From contig JACMJO010000371.1 in NCBI GenBank assembly GCA_014380605.1, positions 1-6,194 on the forward strand: DNA of 6,194 bases, given 5' to 3'. Positions 1 through 5,103 of the stretch are shown here, in pieces. Each line of letters starts with the position of its first letter. The stretch's first letter is position 1. The stretch comes from Fimbriimonadaceae bacterium (GTDB lineage: Bacteria; Armatimonadota; Fimbriimonadia; Fimbriimonadales; Fimbriimonadaceae). The notes beneath the pieces are model-generated. The model saw only the letters and a list, made by a program, of their open reading frames with translations. It ran no database searches and was not told the DNA's origin. Both the position numbers and the translations under genes were made by a program.

Positions 1-2
1 AG

Positions 3-62
3 AATCGCCTCAAAAGCAAGCACCCTCTCCCTGAGAAAGCCGCAACGATCACTGCGCCCTGA
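3..62 (+). CDS. Possible 3' end of an upstream gene (last 19 codons)
   Basis: One frame is open from the window edge and ends at TGA (60-62). It would encode a C-terminus that reads NRLKSKHPLPEKAATITAP. A charged tail of this kind would suit many proteins, and no domain can be recognised. The stop lies 53 bp before the TMEM14 start, a normal gap for a same-strand neighbour. Another forward frame is also open through this stretch, and 19 codons are too few to prove coding, so this is only a suggestion. Confidence 0.25.
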   Translation, partial: NRLKSKHPLPEKAATITAP

Positions 63-115
63 ACACCCCATCACCTCCATCACCCATTCATCCCAACCAC
101 GGGTACCCTTCGGCC
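63..115 (+). other. Leader of the TMEM14 gene, no clear signals
   Basis: This stretch is C-rich and contains an imperfect 9-nt tandem repeat (CCATCACCT then CCATCACCC, 68-85) and a GGGTACCC palindrome near 100-107. I see neither a convincing -35/-10 pair nor a Shine-Dalgarno sequence ahead of the ATG at 116. Transcription may come from further upstream. Confidence 0.3.
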
Positions 116-466
116 ATGCCTTGGCTGAACACCGTTCTGGTTCTATTCTCCCTTCTCAACATTGGCTTGGGAATCTATGGCTATGTGGCGAAGAACACCT
201 TGGTATCCCTCATCGCTGGAGTCGTGATCGGCCTCCTGATGTTGGGAACGGTCGCCCTCGCCAAGACCCATCCCAGGTGGGGAAGGATCGGTTCGTTGGT
301 CTTATGCGTTGCCGTTCTGGGACAGTTTGCCCCCAAGTTCATCAAAACCCAAGACTGGGTTCCGGCTGGAATTCTAACGGTCGTCGCCGCAATCGTGGTT
401 GTTTGCCTAGGGGTTGGGCACATGCTTGGGATGAAGGCAAAGAACGCCTCTACACCAACCGCATAA
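116..466 (+). CDS. TMEM14-family small membrane protein
   Basis: A 116-residue, very hydrophobic protein with four predicted membrane helices at about residues 3-24, 28-49, 55-72 and 83-103. The TMEM14 (Tmemb_14) pattern is visible: a GxYGYVAK turn after helix 1, a basic loop KTHPRWGR between helices 2 and 3, and a KFIKTQDWVPAG segment before helix 4, like the family's K-T-x-x-x-(M/V)-P-A-G signature. The length suits the family. Eukaryotic TMEM14C takes part in porphyrin transport in mitochondria; the bacterial members have no settled function, so no substrate is assigned. The protein should sit in the cytoplasmic membrane. The start is the first ATG in frame, but no Shine-Dalgarno sequence precedes it. 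Its last 17 bp, including the TAA stop, overlap the 3' end of the convergent ygfZ-like gene. Confidence 0.85.
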   Translation: MPWLNTVLVLFSLLNIGLGIYGYVAKNTLVSLIAGVVIGLLMLGTVALAKTHPRWGRIGSLVLCVAVLGQFAPKFIKTQDWVPAGILTVVAAIVVVCLGVGHMLGMKAKNASTPTA

Positions 467-1445
467 TCGGCATTTCGCGAACTTCGGCCTGAACCGGGCC
501 GCTCGATGACTCGATCGTTACCCACTCGCCGTCGGATGCCGCTTCGTTCCTGAGGATCGCCGCGCCGATATAGCCAAGGCTGGGGGAAAATGTTGCGCTG
601 GTGACCTCGCCCGCATCAGTTCGCCGAGAGTGCTTGACAAGGCCCCCGACCTCGAACGGATCATCCGCGATCAATCCCATCCAAGTCTTATTGGTGTGGC
701 CCCTACTTTGAATCCGCATCAACACTTCTTGCCCCGTATAGCAGCCCTTGTTGTAGCTGACATACCGGGCGTCGAACGCGTTGCCAAGCTCGGGAGGCAT
801 GATCTTGGGATTGATATCCTGGCCAAATTTCGGCACACCTGCTTCGAGGCGAGCGATCTCAGCCGCCGCGTGATCAATGGGTTCGAACTCCTTCTCAAGT
901 TTGGTGATTGCCTTCTTAGCGTCTGCCGGAACCACCACATCCCAACCGCCAAGACCGGCACGATTGGACCTCAGCAACGCCACAGTTTGGGTTCCGAGTT
1001 CAGCCTCATTCGCATCAAGCGTCGGAAGCTGGGCGAGCTCTCCCAGCCTCTGGGTTGCGCTCGGACCCTGAATGCTGATGAGTCGATGATCGTCGAGAAC
1101 CTTAGCGACGACATCTTCGATGATCACCATCTGTTCGACCCGCCGTAAGAAGCCATCGAGCGAGCCCTTGGGAAGAGAAATGAGAAACCGATCCTTCAGC
1201 GACCAGATTTCGCAGACGCTGATGATCTGCCCGGTCGGCTCACAAATGCAAAAAGCAGAGGATGCCCCAAAATCTAGGGATCGCAGGTTGTTCGTGGCCT
1301 GCCCCTGAAGCCAACCCTTGCGGTCTTCGCCGGAAAGCTCGACGAGCACCAGATCGTCGGTTGGATAACGCCCACAGTCGGCGCGCAATAAATCATACGA
1401 ATCGGCCACTTGGGGCTCGATTGGCTCGATCACAGACTCAGACAT
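450..1445 (-). CDS. ygfZ: YgfZ/GcvT-like folate-binding protein
   Basis: A 331-residue protein of the YgfZ branch of the GcvT fold. These cytosolic, tetrahydrofolate-binding proteins support assembly or repair of certain Fe-S enzymes. The family motif KGCYTGQE is at residues 233-240, with the conserved Cys at 236, and is followed by a basic stretch. The preceding RLEAGVPKFGQDI segment (199-211) is also typical. The N-terminal half is the GcvT-like domain (LSGEDRKGWLQGQATNNL at about 37-54), and the C-terminal 60 residues form the small beta-barrel. Length matches the family. I chose ATG at 1445 because GGAG lies 10 nt upstream and MSESVIEP resembles a normal N-terminus; the frame extends to a TTG at 1499 without a better ribosome site. 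It is divergent from the DUF2993 gene and overlaps the TMEM14 gene tail to tail. Which Fe-S client it serves cannot be told. Confidence 0.92.
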   Translation of the reverse strand: MSESVIEPIEPQVADSYDLLRADCGRYPTDDLVLVELSGEDRKGWLQGQATNNLRSLDFGASSAFCICEPTGQIISVCEIWSLKDRFLISLPKGSLDGFLRRVEQMVIIEDVVAKVLDDHRLISIQGPSATQRLGELAQLPTLDANEAELGTQTVALLRSNRAGLGGWDVVVPADAKKAITKLEKEFEPIDHAAAEIARLEAGVPKFGQDINPKIMPPELGNAFDARYVSYNKGCYTGQEVLMRIQSRGHTNKTWMGLIADDPFEVGGLVKHSRRTDAGEVTSATFSPSLGYIGAAILRNEAASDGEWVTIESSSGPVQAEVREMPIMRLV

Positions 1446-1564
1446 CGTATAGGTACTCCGCAAACGAGGTTGGCGATGGGTTAAGCTCCCAAAACGCAAA
1501 CCAGCCGCGACATTGCGGCTATTAGTATGAACTACGCTTTATCTAAACCGATGGTGGCACTCCA
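1446..1564. promoter_or_regulatory. Divergent spacer between ygfZ and the DUF2993 gene, with inverted repeat
   Basis: This spacer must hold the 5' signals of both genes. AGCCGC (1503-1508) and GCGGCT (1515-1520) form a perfect 6-bp inverted repeat around GACATT, either an operator-like site or a short hairpin. For the rightward gene, TTGCGG (1513-1518) with CTTTAT (1537-1542) is a possible but weak -35/-10 pair with 18-bp spacing; the -35 would overlap the inverted repeat. GGTGG at 1553-1557 is a plausible ribosome site 7 nt before ATG 1565. For the leftward gene I see GGAG but no convincing promoter. Confidence 0.4.
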
Positions 1565-2398
1565 ATGTTCCTGATCGCGATAGGACTGGCAGGATTGCTG
1601 TTTGGAGTGGGTTCCTCCGAGGTACGTCGATTTGAGAATGCCGCCGCTCGGGACATATCGTCGAGACTGCTCGGAGTGTCGAAGCAAGTCAAAGTCCGAA
1701 TCAAATTCGATCCGTTCCAAGCGATCGGCGGAAGACTCAAATCGGGAACGATTACGGCTTCAAACTTCGTCACCGAAGGCTTGCCGTTGTTTACTCAGCC
1801 TGAGGGCTCGAAACGTGGCCGCTTGGACGAACTCAAAATCTCCCTAGCCGAATTCGAACTGACCGGTCTTCAGGTCAAGAAGCTTGAAGCTAGGATTCCA
1901 AATTGCCGATTCGATTTTGGACTAGCTCAAAAGAAGGGCCAGATCAGGTTGACGAAAAGCGGGATAGGGACGGGCTCCGTCGAGATCGATCAGCGCGGCT
2001 TGCTGAAGTACATCTCCCAACGCCACCCCACCCTGAAGAACGTTCAGCTACAGCTTCTCTCAGATCAGATACAGATCTCCGGTACGGGGCGTTTTATGGC
2101 GTTCGAAGCCTATGTGCAGATTCAAAGCCGTCTCCATTCGCCAGATGGGTCGACCATTCAACTCGTCGACGCTGAGGTTCTCATCAATGGCGAAAAAGCC
2201 GTTCCACTGGCTAGAGACGCTGTGCTAAAGGTCCTAAATCCGGTGGTAGACCTTAACCGGGATCTAAAGCTCTTCGGAGCCCTTACCATCGACTCAGTCA
2301 CAGTCGGTGCGAATTCGTTGATGGCCACGGGTCGGGCCCATATTCCCGATCACCCACTGGGAACCTGGATCAACCGAATCGGGTTGTTCTTCCCATAA
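1565..2398 (+). CDS. DUF2993 (LmeA-like) lipid-binding protein
   Basis: A 277-residue protein with a short hydrophobic N-terminus (about residues 2-16) that could be a signal peptide or uncleaved anchor, although it lacks the usual basic residues before the core. The rest follows the DUF2993 layout: an amphipathic helix (22-36), a strand of the form VKVRIKFDPFQAIGGRLKSG (42-61), a GRLDELKISLAEFEL segment (85-99), a VKKLEARIPNCRFD segment (104-117), and a later SVEIDQRGLLKYISQRHP to ISGTGRF region (138-177). DUF2993 proteins have a lipid-binding tubular fold; mycobacterial LmeA binds phosphoinositides in the periplasm and supports lipomannan elongation. Here the role is inferred only. An in-frame stop at 1544 limits the start, and 1565 is the first ATG. 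It lies 26 bp before a DPM1-like glycosyltransferase, so the two are probably cotranscribed. Confidence 0.75.
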   Translation: MFLIAIGLAGLLFGVGSSEVRRFENAAARDISSRLLGVSKQVKVRIKFDPFQAIGGRLKSGTITASNFVTEGLPLFTQPEGSKRGRLDELKISLAEFELTGLQVKKLEARIPNCRFDFGLAQKKGQIRLTKSGIGTGSVEIDQRGLLKYISQRHPTLKNVQLQLLSDQIQISGTGRFMAFEAYVQIQSRLHSPDGSTIQLVDAEVLINGEKAVPLARDAVLKVLNPVVDLNRDLKLFGALTIDSVTVGANSLMATGRAHIPDHPLGTWINRIGLFFP

Positions 2399-2424
2399 GC
2401 CCTGCAACCGCATGGCAAAGTATT

Positions 2425-3144
2425 ATGAGCCCCATGCTCGAAGCCCCGCCAGACGTCACGATCATCGTGCCGGCGCTCAATGAGGAGAGCACGATCGGCG
2501 AAGTCGTAGAGCGTTTGTTAGCGGTTCCACTGGCGACCCAGATTATTGTGGTGGACGACGGAAGCACGGACAAGACACCGGAGATACTTCATGGTTACGC
2601 CGACCAGATCGTAGTCCTGACAAACCTCCGGCGAGGAGGGAAAGGAGCCGCGATCGTTCAGGCGCTGCCTCACGCGACGGGCAAGGCGACGATCATTCAG
2701 GATGCCGACTTGGAATACCTTCCCGAGGAGATTCCTGCCGTCGTCCAGCCGATTCTGGATGGGAAGGAGTCGGTTGTTTACGGCACCCGCTTTTCGCACG
2801 GGATGCCGGACGGGATGGCCCTGCCGAACAAGATCGTAAACGTGATGTTGGCTTGGGCCGTGCGCCTGCTTTATTTCCAGCGCATCACGGATGAGGCAAC
2901 TTGCTATAAGGCATTCCAAACGGACCTGCTCCAAGGCATGCAGTTGGAATGCAAGCGGTTCGAGTTCTGCCCTGAGGCGACTGCGAAGGCGATCCGGCTG
3001 GGCCAGAAGATCAAAGAAGTCCCCATCACCTACATCCCCCGGAGCAAACATGCCGGAAAGAAGATTCGCTGGACCGACGCTCCCGAGGCGTTTTGGACTT
3101 TGCTGAAGTATCGGTTTTGGCGGAGAAGGCCAGGTGGCAAGTGA
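2425..3144 (+). CDS. Family 2 glycosyltransferase, DPM1-like (polyprenyl-phosphate sugar synthase type)
   Basis: A 239-residue soluble GT-A enzyme. The nucleotide-sugar site is clear: VPALNEE (15-21), VVDDGSTDKT (42-51), RRGGKGAAI (69-77) and QDADLEYLPEEIP (92-104), whose DAD should bind the metal and sugar nucleotide. It continues with VYGTRF (118-123), TDEATCYKAF (155-164) and the KEVPITYIPR/GKKIRW block (197-216) shared by bacterial DPM1-like enzymes. No C-terminal membrane helices are present, as in many of this group. Relatives move mannose, glucose or another sugar from a nucleotide donor to polyprenyl phosphate on the inner face of the membrane; the sugar cannot be read from the sequence. 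No strong Shine-Dalgarno precedes ATG 2425, and a second in-frame ATG lies at 2434. Close spacing after the DUF2993 gene suggests shared transcription. Confidence 0.88.
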   Translation: MSPMLEAPPDVTIIVPALNEESTIGEVVERLLAVPLATQIIVVDDGSTDKTPEILHGYADQIVVLTNLRRGGKGAAIVQALPHATGKATIIQDADLEYLPEEIPAVVQPILDGKESVVYGTRFSHGMPDGMALPNKIVNVMLAWAVRLLYFQRITDEATCYKAFQTDLLQGMQLECKRFEFCPEATAKAIRLGQKIKEVPITYIPRSKHAGKKIRWTDAPEAFWTLLKYRFWRRRPGGK

Positions 3145-3154
3145 CGAAAGAATT

Positions 3155-3170
3155 TACGCCATGCGGCGTA
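3155..3170 (+). repeat. Short hairpin between the glycosyltransferase gene and dgt
   Basis: TACGCC and GGCGTA form a perfect 6-bp stem around the loop ATGC, extendable by one U-G and one A-U pair. It starts 10 bp after the glycosyltransferase stop. No T-run follows, so it is not a classical intrinsic terminator. It may stabilise the mRNA 3' end or be a processing site, or be chance. Confidence 0.35.
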
Positions 3171-3215
3171 GAAATGTACGTCAGAGATTGCCCAAGAGCA
3201 CTCAAAGAATCTTAG

Positions 3216-4241
3216 TTGAGCAACTCTAGAACGTTGGCCTTCGTCCCTAACCAAGTGGATCACAAGGTGAGAGAAGCGATTGAGGCTCATGAACGGCAAT
3301 GGCTCTCACATTTCGCCGCCTTTGCCACTGAATCCAAGGGCCGCAAGCGTCCCGAAGACCACGATCCCATCCGCACCTGCTACATGCGCGACCGGGATCG
3401 CATCCTCCATTCCAAAGCCTTCCGTCGGCTCAAACACAAGACCCAAGTCTTCATCGCGCCGACTGGCGATCACTTCCGAACAAGGCTCACGCACACGTTG
3501 GAAGTCAGCCAGATAGCCCGGACGGTTAGTCGGGCGCTCAGGCTGAACGAAGACCTTACCGAAGCGATCGCGCTCGGCCACGACGTCGGCCATCCGCCCT
3601 TCGGCCATACCGGCGAGCAGGCGTTGGATGAGTGTCTTAAGGGCATAGGCAAACAAGGAACACCCACTTCCTTTCGCCACTACGATCAGTCTCTCCGAGT
3701 CTTGGACATCCTCGAAGACCTCAATCTGACCCATGAAGTCTTAGAAGGAATCGGTGGGCATAGCAAGGGTCAAAAGGACCTCAGTGCATACGACGGTGAA
3801 CCAGTTTCAACCCTAGAAGCCGCCGCCGTCAGAGTGAGCGACCGCATTGCGTACCTCAGCCACGACATCGACGACGCCGTTCGAGCAGGCGTTATCCAAG
3901 GATTGCCGGAGCAGTTCTCTTGGCTAGGAGAGCACCAGTCAAAACGCATCAAGACGATGGTCTACGACGTGGTAGAGCACAGCTTGGACCAACCTGCGAT
4001 TCGAATGTCGGAACGGCTGATGGGAACCATGAATGAGCTCAAGGATTGGATGTTCGATCACGTATACCTTGCTCCTGAAAGGGTGAGAACTGAAGCCGCA
4101 GATGCCAGGCTCATAGTCCGAAAACTATTCCAACACTTCACCCAGTCAGGCAAGCTACCGGAAGGCTATCAAGGGATTCAGGGCGCGGTCGATTACATCA
4201 GCGGAATGACGGATCGATTTGCGATTGAAGCAAGCAAGTAG
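3216..4241 (+). CDS. dgt: Deoxyguanosinetriphosphate triphosphohydrolase (HD domain)
   Basis: A cytosolic enzyme that hydrolyses dGTP, and in many family members other dNTPs, to deoxynucleoside and triphosphate, adjusting the dNTP pool. At 341 residues from the TTG it fits the shorter dGTPase-like subfamily. RDRDRILHSKAFRRLKHKTQVF (58-79) is the family signature. The HD metal ligands are H93 in RLTHTLEVSQIAR, H122-D123 in LGHDVGHPPFGH, and D217 in YLSHDIDDA. The conserved C-terminal DYISGMTDRFA is at 326-336. The start is uncertain: TTG 3216 gives the longest form but has no good ribosome site, while GTG 3267 gives an N-terminus beginning with REAIEAHER, like many relatives, also without a strong site. 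There is no ATG before residue 57. It is 71 bp after the glycosyltransferase gene and may share its transcript. A strong hairpin follows the stop directly. Confidence 0.93.
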   Translation: MSNSRTLAFVPNQVDHKVREAIEAHERQWLSHFAAFATESKGRKRPEDHDPIRTCYMRDRDRILHSKAFRRLKHKTQVFIAPTGDHFRTRLTHTLEVSQIARTVSRALRLNEDLTEAIALGHDVGHPPFGHTGEQALDECLKGIGKQGTPTSFRHYDQSLRVLDILEDLNLTHEVLEGIGGHSKGQKDLSAYDGEPVSTLEAAAVRVSDRIAYLSHDIDDAVRAGVIQGLPEQFSWLGEHQSKRIKTMVYDVVEHSLDQPAIRMSERLMGTMNELKDWMFDHVYLAPERVRTEAADARLIVRKLFQHFTQSGKLPEGYQGIQGAVDYISGMTDRFAIEASK

Positions 4242-4260
4242 TGCCGCCTTCAAGGCGGCA
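4242..4260 (+). terminator. Perfect palindromic hairpin directly after dgt
   Basis: TGCCGCCTT and AAGGCGGCA are perfect 9-nt inverted arms around a single C, realistically a 7-bp GC-rich stem with loop TTCAA. It begins on the first base after the dgt TAG. The next bases are TCTCCGATC, so the U-tract of a classical intrinsic terminator is missing. It is most likely a transcript end or stabilising stem, or one part of a repeated intergenic element. Confidence 0.45.
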
Positions 4261-4273
4261 TCTCCGATCAGGT

Positions 4274-4297
4274 ACCACCGTCTTCCAGCCGGTAGGT
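4274..4297 (+). repeat. Second hairpin downstream of dgt
   Basis: ACCACCG (4274-4280) pairs with CGGT-A-GGT (4290-4297) in a 7-bp stem with one bulged A and the 9-nt loop TCTTCCAGC. It lies 13 bp after the first hairpin. Two hairpins in a 96-bp gap resemble a structured or dispersed intergenic repeat, but a single window cannot show whether it recurs. Confidence 0.35.
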
Positions 4298-4337
4298 CAA
4301 ACTCGCCAAGCCTCGCGGAACGAACGTCAAAAGAGGC

Positions 4338-4532
4338 ATGTCACATGAGCGAAAGAAAGACGGCCAACGAAAGGATAAGAAAAACGAGCGAATGAGAGAA
4401 GACGTGAAAGAGCGTCACGAAAACGCCGCTCAAAAAACATCGAGCGACCAGCCCGATATTCAGGCATTCAAACCCGGCGCCCCCAGCGATAAGAATGCCG
4501 ACCCATCATTCACCGCGACCAAGGGGCACTAA
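4338..4532 (+). CDS. Small highly charged protein of unknown function
   Basis: A 64-residue ORF that I do not recognise. It has 15 Lys/Arg and 12 Asp/Glu, no Cys and no hydrophobic segment. Residues 1-28 are almost all charged or polar and could form a helix; residues 34-64 are rich in Pro, Gly, Ser and Asp and look disordered. Composition resembles small hydrophilic stress or nucleic-acid-binding proteins, but that is not evidence of function. AGAGG (4332-4336) is only 1 nt from ATG 4338, too close for normal initiation. The better-spaced ATG at 4345 is out of frame and opens a 16-codon ORF whose TGA (4393-4395) overlaps in-frame ATG 4392. No other start is available upstream, because a stop lies at 4293. 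It converges on the copper storage gene. Confidence 0.5.
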   Translation: MSHERKKDGQRKDKKNERMREDVKERHENAAQKTSSDQPDIQAFKPGAPSDKNADPSFTATKGH

Positions 4533-4546
4533 TAAACTAGTTATGT

Positions 4547-4567
4547 CCAGGCCTTCCTTGAGCCTGG
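4547..4567. terminator. Hairpin between convergent genes, possible two-way terminator
   Basis: CCAGGC (4547-4552) and GCCTGG (4562-4567) form a 6-bp stem with a 9-nt loop in the 57-bp gap where the small charged ORF and the copper storage gene end. On the minus strand an AT-rich stretch (ACATAACTAGTTTATT) follows, so termination of the csp transcript is the more likely use. The U-tract is poor on both strands. Confidence 0.45.
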
Positions 4568-4589
4568 CTACTACAGTCGAGTGAGTCGC

Positions 4590-4913
4590 CTAAGCAGCCT
4601 GAGCAGAATCCTGACATGCCTCTTCGCACTGGAGGCATGCCTCCGCGCACCGGGCACACTCTTCCATGTGATCGGCATGCCTCTCACACTGAGTCCGGCA
4701 CATGCCGCACATTCGAGCGCAGACGGCACATTCCGAATTAGAACCCTGGGTCATTGCCGAGATGCAGCTCTCGCACGAGTCTGCACACTCGTCGCAAAGG
4801 CGAACGCAAGACTCCATTCCTTCCATCTCTCGACAAGTGTCCGCACAGGATCGGCATTTTGCGCTGCAATCTTCGCAGGAGGCGATACTTTTACTTAGGA
4901 GGTTGGTGATCAT
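4590..4913 (-). CDS. csp3: Cytosolic four-helix-bundle copper storage protein (Csp, DUF326 type)
   Basis: A 107-residue protein with 20 cysteines, laid out as CxxC and CxxxC pairs along predicted helices: C13, C16, C20, C23, C27, C36, C40, C43, C47, C50, C62, C65, C69, C72, C76, C86, C89, C93, C96 and C100. His79, His82 and several Met add possible ligands. This is the pattern of Csp proteins, whose four-helix bundles hold many Cu(I) ions in a thiolate core. There is no Tat or Sec signal, which points to the cytosolic Csp3 group, close in size to the Bacillus subtilis protein. AGGA (minus strand, 4924-4921) lies 7 nt before ATG 4913 but only 1 nt before ATG 4919, so I chose 4913; the other start adds Met-Pro. 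No copper exporter or chaperone is adjacent in the window. Confidence 0.88.
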   Translation of the reverse strand: MITNLLSKSIASCEDCSAKCRSCADTCREMEGMESCVRLCDECADSCESCISAMTQGSNSECAVCARMCGMCRTQCERHADHMEECARCAEACLQCEEACQDSAQAA

Positions 4914-5030
4914 GGGCATGTCCTAATGGTCTAACTCATTGGACTGGTTTCAGAGCACTAGGGGCCATAGCGTCTTCTGTGGACCCGCCTAACCGAGAGA
5001 ATTTCTTATAGATTTTTGCCTAACTCGTTG

Positions 5031-5059
5031 TTGCCGCTCAGACGTTGTTACTCTATAAT
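5031..5059 (+). promoter_or_regulatory. Sigma70-type promoter of the sensor gene
   Basis: TTGCCG (5031-5036, four of six matches to TTGACA) and a perfect TATAAT (5054-5059) are separated by exactly 17 bp. The start of transcription should be near 5066, giving a leader of roughly 38 nt before the TTG start at 5104. The leader contains a small stem, CCCC (5076-5079) with GGGG (5086-5089), just ahead of the ribosome site. Confidence 0.65.
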
Positions 5060-5090
5060 CGAGCCCAATTAGGCTCCCCTCCGCCGGGGC

Positions 5091-5095
5091 AAAGG
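5091..5095 (+). promoter_or_regulatory. Ribosome binding site that fixes the TTG start of the sensor gene
   Basis: AAAGG lies 8 nt before TTG 5104 and is the only well-placed site. The next upstream in-frame stop is TAA at 5056-5058, and no ATG or GTG occurs in frame between that stop and 5104. The visible ATG at 5135 is in another frame and meets TAG after one codon. Confidence 0.55.
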
Positions 5096-5103
5096 TCTTA
5101 AAC

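Larger units (their letters stand above)
4914..5103. promoter_or_regulatory. Divergent spacer between csp and the sensor gene
   Basis: The rightward promoter is described separately. For csp, TATAAG on the minus strand (5010-5005) could be a -10 box, but no matching -35 is visible at normal spacing. The hexamer GCCTAA occurs at 4987-4992 and 5018-5023, and its complement TTAGGC at 5069-5074. An 11-nt near-repeat, CTAACTC(A/G)TTG, is at 4931-4941 and 5020-5030. These repeats may be regulator sites. I found no recognisable CueR or CsoR operator. Confidence 0.4.

Noticed and set aside
68..85. Tandem repeat CCATCACCT/CCATCACCC
   Set aside because: Two imperfect 9-nt units in C-rich DNA are within chance and have no evident role.
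121..492. 123-codon forward ORF in another frame over the TMEM14 gene
   Set aside because: Its product is a low-complexity mix of Arg, Gly and Trp with no domain, while the overlapping frame gives a clear four-helix TMEM14 protein.
630..1148. 172-codon forward ORF antisense to ygfZ
   Set aside because: It lies wholly inside ygfZ, which carries the KGCYTGQE signature; the antisense product shows no recognisable domain.
1446..1499. Longer ygfZ start at TTG 1499
   Set aside because: The 18 added residues are basic and unlike the family N-terminus, no ribosome site precedes the TTG, and GGAG is suitably placed for ATG 1445.
2518..3051. 177-codon reverse ORF over the glycosyltransferase gene
   Set aside because: It is a shadow of a gene with all GT2 motifs; its product looks like reverse-translated noise rich in Arg and Leu.
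3306..3734. 142-codon reverse ORF over dgt
   Set aside because: It overlaps the HD motifs of dgt on the opposite strand and has no motif or ribosome site of its own.
4581..4898. 105-codon forward ORF opposite csp
   Set aside because: It is the complement of the regular Cys-codon pattern of csp and has no independent coding evidence.
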